Origin: CBDDCQ01 sp965226285
GTDB taxonomy: Bacteria; Bacteroidota; Bacteroidia; Flavobacteriales; Ichthyobacteriaceae
Assembly: GCA_965226285.1 (NCBI GenBank)
Contig: CBDDCQ010000006.1
Span: 868,001-932,000 of the forward strand
Length of the DNA stretch: 64,000 bases
Direction of reading: 5' to 3'
The notes below the pieces were generated by a model, which did no database searches, was not told where the DNA came from, and was given only the letters and a program-made list of their open reading frames with translations. Of this stretch, positions 16,341-23,538 are shown piece after piece. The translations under genes were made by a program, and so were the position numbers. How positions within the stretch are numbered: position 1 is the stretch's first letter; the number at the start of each line of letters is the position of its first letter.

Positions 16341-16958
16341 CTAACTATTTTTTTTGCGTTTCTCTATCTCATCTCTTATACAAGCAGCTTGTTCATAATC
16401 TTCTTCCTCTACAGATAATCCTAAATACTCATATAATTCTTCCAAAGTCAAATCCTTTAAACCGCCTTCTTCAGATTTTTCCTGCTCTAAATTAGAGTCA
16501 TCTTTACTATGACTTTCTCGACCTTCTACATCATTAAGCTGCATATAAATACTACCCTGCTGCATTACCTTATCAGAAGTATAAATAGGAGAATCAAATC
16601 TAACAGCTAATGCAATCGCATCAGAAGTTCGGGAATCAATTTTCACGATTTCACCTTGTTTACGCTCACAAACTATATATGAATAGAATATCCCGTTTTC
16701 GAGTTTCTCTATTACTACCTCTCTAATACAAATAGAAAATATTTCTGCAAAATTTTTAAATAAATCGTGTGTCAAAGGTCTATTAGCTTTATTCTTACTT
16801 CTATTTTCAAGTGCTATAGCTATAGATTGCGCCTCAAAAGTTCCTATTACTATAGGTAATTTTCTATCTGTAGCTACATCATTAAGTATCAACGCATAAG
16901 CCCCTTTCTGCGTTTGACTATATGAGATACCTCTTATAACTAACCTTACTAACTTCAT
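16341..16958 (-). CDS. Bifunctional nuclease family protein (DUF151) with UVR motif
   Basis: The 205-residue protein carries the DUF151/BFN domain (about residues 1-140: LPIVIGTFEAQSIAIALE, RPLTHDLF, DSRTSDAIALAVRFDSPIY). A UvrB/UvrC-type motif ends it (EEDYEQAACIRDEIEKRKK). The two are linked by an acidic serine-rich stretch. This two-part form is standard in Bacteroidota. Members have been described as DNase/RNase enzymes linked to stress, but the cellular role is not settled. It is 2 bases upstream of thyA; a 144-base gap without features separates it from yajC. Confidence 0.9.
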   Translation of the reverse strand: MKLVRLVIRGISYSQTQKGAYALILNDVATDRKLPIVIGTFEAQSIAIALENRSKNKANRPLTHDLFKNFAEIFSICIREVVIEKLENGIFYSYIVCERKQGEIVKIDSRTSDAIALAVRFDSPIYTSDKVMQQGSIYMQLNDVEGRESHSKDDSNLEQEKSEEGGLKDLTLEELYEYLGLSVEEEDYEQAACIRDEIEKRKKNS

Positions 16959-17102
16959 CTTAATACATACCTATTTTTAAATAATTCTGATACAAAAATC
17001 ATCTTAACTAATCACACTTTATAAATCTAAAATTTATTAGAAAACAAATTACCTATTTAATGTTCATCATATAATTGTGAACTATAAAGCATTCTAAAGT
17101 AC

Positions 17103-17417
17103 TCATCCTATTTTTTTATCTTTATAAAACTCTGTTAATTCTCGAGATATTGCAGATTTTTCAAATTTGATTTTTCCTGCCATGGTCTGTATCACACACG
17201 TAGTTTTACTTATTTCCAGTACTTTTCCATGAATCCCACTATTAGTAACTACATGTAGTCCTTTTTCTAAATTATTTTGAAAATATTTTTCTTTTTTTTG
17301 TTTTTTCTGTTGTGGACGGATCATAAAAAAATAAATTACTGCAAACATCAAAACCATCATAATAATAGTCTGACCTCCCCCTCCTTGAGTACCTGCTTGT
17401 AAAAAAATTGTATTCAT
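17103..17417 (-). CDS. yajC: Preprotein translocase subunit YajC
   Basis: The 104-residue protein has a glycine-rich start, one membrane helix (MMVLMFAVIYFFMIRP, about residues 20-36) and the YajC signature RPQQKKQKK. A small cytoplasmic beta domain follows (VVTNSGIHGKVLEI). YajC is an accessory component of the SecYEG-SecDF translocon. It follows nusB by 26 bases; in related genomes a DUF1573 gene often lies between them, and it is absent here. Confidence 0.93.
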   Translation of the reverse strand: MNTIFLQAGTQGGGGQTIIMMVLMFAVIYFFMIRPQQKKQKKEKYFQNNLEKGLHVVTNSGIHGKVLEISKTTCVIQTMAGKIKFEKSAISRELTEFYKDKKIG

Positions 17418-17443
17418 CGATTATTTTATTTTATAAAATTGAA

Positions 17444-18352
17444 TTAATTAATTATTTTCTCTTTATTTATAAGTTGTTTTCTTATCTCTTCTAAAATTCC
17501 ATTGATAAACGATTGACTTTTTGAAGATGAGTATTCTTTTGAGATTTCTATATACTCATTTATAGTAGCTACCGAAGGAATAGATGGAAAATATAAAAAC
17601 TCAACTACTGCCATTAACATCAATATAAAATCTAATTTAGAAATCCTACCTTTATCCCAGTTCTTTAAATTTCCATAAATATATTTAGTATTTTCTTCAT
17701 AATTTAAAATGGATTTTTCATATAATTTACGAGGAAAATCTTCATCTAACTTAGATTTAAAAATATTGAGAAATATAGGCTTCGTATCTATACTCTGCAT
17801 GGTTTGCAATACCATCGTATTAACAGGTGCTATATCACTTATCCAATGTTTATTTTCACCTTCTAAAAAATCTTGTAATTTATCATTAGTGGCTACATAT
17901 TTCACAAACACTCTATCCATAAAATATAAATCATCTTGTAAAGTATGATTTAATTGTGATACATAATTTTTATAAACCTTACTACTTTGTATTTGCTTCC
18001 AAACTACACGTACAAACTCATCGTGATAATTCCAGTCCACTTTCTGTTTTCGACTTCTATCTATATAAGACAATCCAGATTCTAACATAGAAAAAACCTT
18101 GTTTTTTATAAATATATTCAATTTATCAACTACACCTTGGTCTACAAAAGTTTTTTGACGCTCTACTTGCTCCTGTATTATAGCCCTACGTTGAAGATTC
18201 ATTATAAAATTAAGAAGTACTAAATACAAATCATATAAATCATTAAAAGATTTTCTCAATGATGTTAAATGTGAATGCATTCCTCTATTATAACTACTAA
18301 AAGCATATATCTCCTGCATTACTTTTATTCTAATATGCCTCCTATTTAACAT
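17444..18352 (-). CDS. nusB: Transcription antitermination factor NusB (long Bacteroidota form)
   Basis: The 302-residue protein begins MLNRRHIRIKVMQEIYAFS, the NusB N-terminal helix. Its C-terminal third (WDKGRISKLDFILMLMAVVEFLYFPSIPSVATINEYIEISKEYSS) is the typical RNA-binding NusB core. NusB binds boxA RNA with S10 during rRNA transcription. The length is twice that of E. coli NusB, which is normal for the phylum: a helical domain is inserted between the two parts. Gene order gpsA-nusB-yajC on one strand suggests an operon. Confidence 0.92.
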   Translation of the reverse strand: MLNRRHIRIKVMQEIYAFSSYNRGMHSHLTSLRKSFNDLYDLYLVLLNFIMNLQRRAIIQEQVERQKTFVDQGVVDKLNIFIKNKVFSMLESGLSYIDRSRKQKVDWNYHDEFVRVVWKQIQSSKVYKNYVSQLNHTLQDDLYFMDRVFVKYVATNDKLQDFLEGENKHWISDIAPVNTMVLQTMQSIDTKPIFLNIFKSKLDEDFPRKLYEKSILNYEENTKYIYGNLKNWDKGRISKLDFILMLMAVVEFLYFPSIPSVATINEYIEISKEYSSSKSQSFINGILEEIRKQLINKEKIIN

Positions 18353-18399
18353 ACTCCAAAAATAGTAATTATATTTTTTAATCTACCCAACTTCTAACT

Positions 18400-19392
18400 T
18401 TAACACAATTTAGTAGCTAACTGCTCCATTTGAATTTTAGTACTTTTACCTCTATATAAAATTTGATACATTGCTTGCGTAATAGGTATATCTATATTAT
18501 ATTTCTTGTTAATTTGGGTAATTCCATCAGTAGCATAATATCCCTCTGCTATCATCTTCATATCTAATTGAGCCGATTTTACAGTATATCCCTTACCCAA
18601 CATATTACCAAACATTCTATTTCTACTAAAATTAGAATAGCCCGTTACAAGCATATCTCCCAAATATGCCAAATCATTTATATTCCGTTTAATAGGGTGT
18701 ACTCCTTGTATAAACTTTGCCATCTCTCTAATCGCATTAGACATTAATACTGCCTGAAAATTATCCCCATAATTTAACCCTCTGGCTATACCTGCACACA
18801 CTGCATATATATTTTTAAGTACGGCAGCATATTCCGTTCCAAAGACATCATCAGATAAAATAGTTTTTATATAATCTGAAGATATAGCATTTGCCATAAA
18901 TTTTGCTTTATATTCATCCTGACAAGCTACAGTCAGAAAAGAAAGTTTCCCCATAGCTACTTCCTCAGCATGGCAAGGGCCTGTAATCACTCCTATATCG
19001 TCAAATGGAATATCGTACTTTTCATTCAGATATTCTCCTACTATTACATTTTCATCTGGTACAATACCTTTAATTGCAGAGAATACCGTTTTACCTTTAA
19101 TAGGTATGATAAGGTCTTGTAAGGCAGACTTAAAAAATGCTGAAGGCACTACAAATACAAGTACATTATAATGTTCCACTATTTTATTAATATCAGTACT
19201 TATGTTTATTTTTTCTACTTCCAATTGAGCAGAACTCAAATAGTTTGGGTTGTATTTTTTGTGTTTAATATGTTCTACTGCATATACATTTCTCATCCAC
19301 CAACCCACATTATCTAAATTAGAAGTAAGCATCTTTACAATAGCTGTTGCCCAACTTCCACCACCTATTACCGCAATATTCTTATTAATCAT
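18400..19392 (-). CDS. gpsA: Glycerol-3-phosphate dehydrogenase [NAD(P)+]
   Basis: The 330-residue enzyme reduces dihydroxyacetone phosphate to glycerol-3-phosphate for phospholipid synthesis. The nucleotide-binding GGGSWATA motif is at residues 10-17, the family pattern GPCHAEEV lies mid-protein, and the catalytic lysine is in AAVLKNIYAVCAGIARGLNYGDN. The C-terminal DGITQINKKYNIDIPITQAMYQILY is typical. It follows hisS by 16 bases, and 47 bases separate it from nusB. Confidence 0.96.
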   Translation of the reverse strand: MINKNIAVIGGGSWATAIVKMLTSNLDNVGWWMRNVYAVEHIKHKKYNPNYLSSAQLEVEKINISTDINKIVEHYNVLVFVVPSAFFKSALQDLIIPIKGKTVFSAIKGIVPDENVIVGEYLNEKYDIPFDDIGVITGPCHAEEVAMGKLSFLTVACQDEYKAKFMANAISSDYIKTILSDDVFGTEYAAVLKNIYAVCAGIARGLNYGDNFQAVLMSNAIREMAKFIQGVHPIKRNINDLAYLGDMLVTGYSNFSRNRMFGNMLGKGYTVKSAQLDMKMIAEGYYATDGITQINKKYNIDIPITQAMYQILYRGKSTKIQMEQLATKLC

Positions 19393-19408
19393 TTCAGAAA
19401 ATATAAAT

Positions 19409-20791
19409 TTAACTTACAATATTATTTTTACAAATATATTGAATTAGGTCTTCATTTTTTATACTTTCTTGCTTACCTATAAGCATATTCTTTAAAGTTA
19501 CTCGATTATTCTGATATTCATCACTACCCATCATCACTACAAAGTCAAATTCTTTTTTATGAGCATAAGTCATTTGTTTTTTTATTTTCAAAGGCTCTGG
19601 ATACATCTCTACACATATACCTTTATTTCTTAATTCACTTATAAGATTCATAGAATACCTCATCGTTTCTTCACCAAAATTAATAAATAATACTCTAATA
19701 TTAGTACTGTCTATCTTTTTAAACAAGCCTAATTCTTTCATGGCTATATAAATTCTATCTAACCCAAAAGAAATACCTACACCTGAAATACCTTTAAGTC
19801 CAAATATACCCGTAAGGTCATCATACCTACCTCCTCCACCTACAGAGCCTAAGTTTAAGTCTTTAACTTGAACCTCAAAAATAGTACCTGTATAATAATT
19901 AAGTCCTCTAGCTAAAGTAATTTCTAAATTCACAGAAGTTTTACCAAATGTTAATTTTTCTACACTCGATAATATAAATTCTACTTCTTCTACTCCTTTT
20001 AAACCTTGATCAGAATCAGATAAAAAGGATTTTAAAGTCTGTAATTTTTCAGTGTTATTTCCCTTGAACTGAAACAAAGAAACCAATTTCTCAATAGCCT
20101 CACCAGATATTCCTTTGGATAACATTTCCTGCTCTACTTTATCCTGCCCTATTTTGTCAAACTTATCTATAGCTGTAGTAATATCCAATATTTTGTCCTG
20201 ATGCCCTATGATTTGAGCGATACCTAATAATATTTTTCTATGATTTATTTTTATAGATGCCTCTATCCCCAACTCGCTAAATACTGCGTCATATAATTGT
20301 ATAAATTCTACTTCTTGCCACAGAGAATTAGACCCTACTACATCCGCATCACATTGATAAAATTCTCTAAATCTACCTTTTTGAGGTTTATCTGCCCTCC
20401 ACACAGGTTGCATTTGGTATCTTTTGAATGGAAATACAATTTTATCTTGGTGTTGTACCACATATCTGGCAAAAGGAACTGTAAGATCATATCTAAGAGC
20501 TTTTTGTGATATAATACTTGTAATAATTTTATAATTCTTGCTTTGTAGATCTATATCAGTTACCTTTTTTAAATATTTTCCTGAATTTAAGATTTTAAAT
20601 ATCAATTTATCCCCTTCATTTCCATACTTACCCCTAAGAGTTGATAAATTTTCAAATGAAGGAGTTTCAATAGGAGAAAAACAAAATCTACAGAAATGCT
20701 TTTTTAAAATTTCCATTAGATAGTTTCTTTGATTCATTTCAGTAGGAGAAAAATCTCTAGTGCCTTTAGGTACAGATACAGCCTTTGACAT
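19409..20791 (-). CDS. hisS: Histidine-tRNA ligase
   Basis: The 460-residue class II synthetase charges tRNA-His. Motif 1 lies around PKGTRDFSP and the N-terminal helix, motif 2 is FPFKRYQMQPVWRADKPQKGRFREFYQCDAD, and the HisRS histidine A/B boxes are visible (LARGLNYYTGTIFE and GGGRYDDLTGIFG). Motif 3 is GVGISFGLDRIY. The C-terminal anticodon domain covers about residues 365-455. It is the first gene of a minus-strand run; a -7 element (TATTTTTG on the minus strand, 20841-20848) precedes it. Confidence 0.96.
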   Translation of the reverse strand: MSKAVSVPKGTRDFSPTEMNQRNYLMEILKKHFCRFCFSPIETPSFENLSTLRGKYGNEGDKLIFKILNSGKYLKKVTDIDLQSKNYKIITSIISQKALRYDLTVPFARYVVQHQDKIVFPFKRYQMQPVWRADKPQKGRFREFYQCDADVVGSNSLWQEVEFIQLYDAVFSELGIEASIKINHRKILLGIAQIIGHQDKILDITTAIDKFDKIGQDKVEQEMLSKGISGEAIEKLVSLFQFKGNNTEKLQTLKSFLSDSDQGLKGVEEVEFILSSVEKLTFGKTSVNLEITLARGLNYYTGTIFEVQVKDLNLGSVGGGGRYDDLTGIFGLKGISGVGISFGLDRIYIAMKELGLFKKIDSTNIRVLFINFGEETMRYSMNLISELRNKGICVEMYPEPLKIKKQMTYAHKKEFDFVVMMGSDEYQNNRVTLKNMLIGKQESIKNEDLIQYICKNNIVS

Positions 20792-20840
20792 TCATTTAAA
20801 TTATTATACCCTAATTATATATAAAAATTAAAATCAAGTG

Positions 20841-20895
20841 CAAAAATAACATAAATAATAAAACTATTTTATATTAAAAATAATAATTATTTTTG
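20841..20895. promoter_or_regulatory. Divergent -7 promoter elements between hisS and rpsF
   Basis: TATTTTTG occurs on the minus strand (20841-20848) facing hisS and on the plus strand (20888-20895) facing rpsF. Neither has a clear TTG at the expected distance, so these are partial matches to the Bacteroidota promoter. Confidence 0.45.
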
Positions 20896-20943
20896 CAACC
20901 GTTTGAAATTACAATTATTTAATAATAAATATACTTTAACTAA

Positions 20944-21294
20944 ATGTCTAAACATTATGAAACTGTTTTCATTTTAAATCCCGTTTTATCTGAAAATCAG
21001 GTAAAGGAAGCAGTAAAAAAATACAAAGATTTTATTCTGTCTAAAGGAGGAGAAATGATTTCTGAGGAAAATTGGGGATTGAAAAGATTAAGATACCCTA
21101 TACAAAAAAAGAAAACGGGTTTTTTTAACTTATTTGAATTTAAAGTGCCTCCAGATGTTATCGCTCCATTTGAAGTCGAATTTAAACGAGATGAAAAGAT
21201 AATGCGTTTTTTAACAGTATCTTTAGATAAACATGGAATAAATTATGCACAACAGAGAAGAGAAAAAATAAAATCTAATAAAGAAAAAGAATAG
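20944..21294 (+). CDS. rpsF: 30S ribosomal protein bS6
   Basis: The 116-residue protein begins MSKHYETVFILNPVLSE and has the bS6 core with EENWGLKRLRYPIQKKKTGFF and FKRDEKIMRFLTVSLDKH. It pairs with bS18 on the small-subunit platform. The gene starts a three-gene ribosomal operon; rpsR begins 2 bases after its stop. The start has only A/T-rich sequence upstream, as usual in Bacteroidota, where bS6, bS18 and bS21 hold the anti-Shine-Dalgarno end of 16S rRNA. Confidence 0.97.
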   Translation: MSKHYETVFILNPVLSENQVKEAVKKYKDFILSKGGEMISEENWGLKRLRYPIQKKKTGFFNLFEFKVPPDVIAPFEVEFKRDEKIMRFLTVSLDKHGINYAQQRREKIKSNKEKE

Positions 21295-21296
21295 TT

Positions 21297-21608
21297 ATGA
21301 TAAGAGAAGTAATTGAAAAAGAAAAAAAAGAAGCAGAATTAGTAAATCAAAGTGAAATAAGGTACCTTACTCCCATATCCATAGACACAGTACAAAAAAA
21401 AAGATACTGTAGATTTAAAAGACTGGGAATAAAATATATTGATTATAAAGACCCCCATTTTCTACTTAAATTCTTGAATCCTCAAGGTAAAATATTGCCG
21501 CGTAGGCTCACAGGAACTTCAGTAAAATTTCAAAGAAAAATAGCAAAAGCCGTAAAAAGAGCTAGACATTTAGCTTTATTACCTTATGTAGCTGATAACT
21601 TAAAATAA
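21297..21608 (+). CDS. rpsR: 30S ribosomal protein bS18
   Basis: The 103-residue protein has an N-terminal extension of about 30 residues (MIREVIEKEKKEAELVNQSE) ahead of the conserved core KKRYCRFKRLGIKYIDYKDP and ILPRRLTGTSVKFQRKIAKAVKRARHLALLPY. The extension is glutamate/lysine-rich and longer than in E. coli (75 residues), in keeping with Bacteroidota forms. It lies between rpsF and rplI in the usual order. The cysteine next to RYC is retained. Confidence 0.96.
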   Translation: MIREVIEKEKKEAELVNQSEIRYLTPISIDTVQKKRYCRFKRLGIKYIDYKDPHFLLKFLNPQGKILPRRLTGTSVKFQRKIAKAVKRARHLALLPYVADNLK

Positions 21609-21625
21609 ATTATTACTTAAGAAAC

Positions 21626-22078
21626 ATGGAAATAATATTAAAACAAGATTTAGAGCATCTGGGTTTTAAAGACGACTTAATAACTGTAAAACCTGGCTAT
21701 GGAAGAAACTATCTCATTCCCAAAGGAATCGCTATTTTAGCTACTGAATCTCAAAAGAAAATATTAGCAGAAACTTTAAGACAAAGAAAGCATAAAGAAA
21801 GTTCAATAATAGAAAAAGCAAATAAAAATGCTGAAACTATTAAATCTTTAGACCTTAAAATTGGTGCTAAGGTAGGTAAAAAAGGAAAATTATTCGGTTC
21901 TATATCTAATATTAACTTGGCTAATGAATTATCTAAAAATGGAATAGATTTAAATAAAAAATATATTCAGATAGCTGGAGGAAGTATAAAAAATGTAGGT
22001 AAATTCAAGGCAAATATAAGACTTCATAGAGAAGTAATAATATCTGTAGATTTTGAAGTATTTCCTGAAAACAAATAA
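21626..22078 (+). CDS. rplI: 50S ribosomal protein bL9
   Basis: The 150-residue protein has the N-terminal bL9 fold (MEIILKQDLEHLGFKDDLITVKPGYGRNYLIPKGIA), a long connecting helix and the C-terminal domain (GKLFGSISNINLANEL). It is the last gene of the rpsF-rpsR-rplI operon, 17 bases after rpsR, and is followed by a terminator. Confidence 0.97.
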   Translation: MEIILKQDLEHLGFKDDLITVKPGYGRNYLIPKGIAILATESQKKILAETLRQRKHKESSIIEKANKNAETIKSLDLKIGAKVGKKGKLFGSISNINLANELSKNGIDLNKKYIQIAGGSIKNVGKFKANIRLHREVIISVDFEVFPENK

Positions 22079-22093
22079 AAATACATACGTTTA

Positions 22094-22126
22094 AAAAAGC
22101 CTACATTTTAATTATGTAGGCTTTTT
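22094..22126 (+). terminator. Rho-independent terminator of the rpsF operon
   Basis: AAAAAGCCTACAT (22094-22106) pairs perfectly with ATGTAGGCTTTTT (22114-22126) around a 7-base loop. The T-run forms the tail. It lies 15 bases after the rplI stop. Confidence 0.92.
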
Positions 22127-22366
22127 ATAAATTATAACTAACCTAAGTTCAACGATGAGTAAAAATAAAATTTTGAATTATTATACTATAAATCAATTAA
22201 TTATACTTTATTCAAATGTTAGATTTTTATACAAATAATGGTTTTGATTCCGCTATCTGACAAGCACAGTTGAGACACACCCTTTTATCTAAGAAGATCT
22301 TTATATCAAACTCTTATGAATTTATAGTAACTTATTTCATTTAAAGGACAGTAAAAAATAGGAGTA
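22127..22366. other. Non-coding stretch at the left edge of the methylase island
   Basis: About 240 bases without a plausible gene, promoter consensus or repeat shared with the right edge. The only notable element is AGGAG (22360-22364), a Shine-Dalgarno sequence just before the methyltransferase start, which is unusual in this window and hints at a foreign origin. Confidence 0.5.
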
Positions 22367-23161
22367 ATGATGAATAATTTAGAGTCTAAAGGATTAAAAA
22401 ATAAAAACATTAAAACCAATAAATTTAATGATATAGATCTTAACAATTGGAGGGATTATTTAGAAGATATAATTACTGATGCTTTATGGATTGAATCCAA
22501 ACATAAAAACGATGGTAAATTTGTCATTCCAAAAAGGGATTTTTTGCCCAAAAATTCATCGACTTTTCATGGTTTATTTATTCCAGAAATACCGTATCAA
22601 TTTATTACTAGATTTACAAAGGAACATGAGATGGTGTGGGATTGTTTTGGCGGTAGCGGTACAACTTACAAGGTAGCTGAATACTTAAACCGAAAATGCA
22701 TTATCAATGATTTATCACCTCGAGAGCCATTTATACAGCAGGGAGATTCTTTAAGTTTCAATCCGCAAACAAAGGTTCAACTTTTATTTATGCATCCTCC
22801 TTATCATAATATTATTCAATATTCAGAAAAAAAAGAGTGCGGAAGTAATTGCAAAAACATTGAAGACTTTTTAACTTGGTTTGAAAAAGTGGTGAAAAAT
22901 TGCACTCAATATTTAGACAAAAATAGATTTTTAATTTTAGTCTGTGGTAATATTTATCAAAATTCAGAAGAGCATACTTTAGGAGTTTGGTGTAAAGATA
23001 TAGTAAGAAGACAAGGTTTTAAACTCAAAAGCCATATTATTAAAGATTATGGAGAGACAAAAGAAGGTCAAAAAAATTATAATATTCAATATTACAGGCA
23101 ATTAAAAGGAAATTTCAATAATTTTTATGGTGATAATATTTTCATTTTACAAAAAATTTAA
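22367..23161 (+). CDS. Site-specific DNA methyltransferase (motif I before motif IV)
   Basis: The 264-residue protein has an AdoMet-binding motif I (WDCFGGSGTT, residues 92-100) followed by a catalytic motif IV of the PPY type (MHPPYHNII, residues 143-146 being HPPY). This belongs to the N4-cytosine/N6-adenine DNA methylase superfamily (PF01555-like), although the first residue of [DNS]PPY is H, an unusual change that could alter activity. An AGGAG lies 2 bases before the ATG at 22367 and 5 bases before the in-frame ATG at 22370, so 22370 may be the real start. It opens an island with a truncated frame and a DEAD-type helicase. Target sequence unknown. Confidence 0.78.
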   Translation: MMNNLESKGLKNKNIKTNKFNDIDLNNWRDYLEDIITDALWIESKHKNDGKFVIPKRDFLPKNSSTFHGLFIPEIPYQFITRFTKEHEMVWDCFGGSGTTYKVAEYLNRKCIINDLSPREPFIQQGDSLSFNPQTKVQLLFMHPPYHNIIQYSEKKECGSNCKNIEDFLTWFEKVVKNCTQYLDKNRFLILVCGNIYQNSEEHTLGVWCKDIVRRQGFKLKSHIIKDYGETKEGQKNYNIQYYRQLKGNFNNFYGDNIFILQKI

Positions 23162-23167
23162 GTAAAA

Positions 23168-23323
23168 ATGGCAACAACGCATGTTTTTATAGTTGATAAA
23201 ACTACTTTTAAGTATCATTTAGAATACTTATTTGCTGGAACAGGAGCAAGAGATTATACCATTGATTTTAATCATTCATCTGAAACTAGATTACAACCCC
23301 AAAAATTGAATTTACTGCTATAA
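23168..23323 (+). pseudogene. Truncated 5' end of an unknown island gene
   Basis: A 51-codon frame starts 6 bases after the methylase stop: MATTHVFIVDKTTFKYHLEY, then LFAGTGARDYTIDFNHSSET, ending KLNLLL. The sequence looks like the well-folded beginning of a larger protein that follows a methylase in its operon, for example an endonuclease. It is cut off by a stop, and about 215 non-coding bases follow. I do not recognise the family with certainty; an intact short protein cannot be excluded. Confidence 0.5.
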
Positions 23324-23465
23324 CTTTTTAATCGAGTTTTAACTAAGTGTTAAACTTAGTAATTTTAGGTTTGGGAATTAAAAGTATTGAAATCAAATAA
23401 AGATGCGCCCGTATTAAAACAATTTCTCTCTATACCTGTTTTGAGAATCAAAAAAATTATTTTTT

Positions 23466-23497
23466 TTGATATTTTATATAGTTTCTCTGTAAATTTG
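23466..23497 (+). promoter_or_regulatory. Helicase promoter
   Basis: TTG (23466-23468) and TAAATTTG (23490-23497) are 21 bases apart, a full match to the Bacteroidota consensus, 42 bases before the helicase start. The preceding A- and T-rich block (from about 23416) resembles the block upstream of the surface lipoprotein genes near 8.68 and 12.69 kb. Confidence 0.65.
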
Positions 23498-23538
23498 TAT
23501 CGTACTAAATTATTGATAATATAAAAAAATGAAATATA

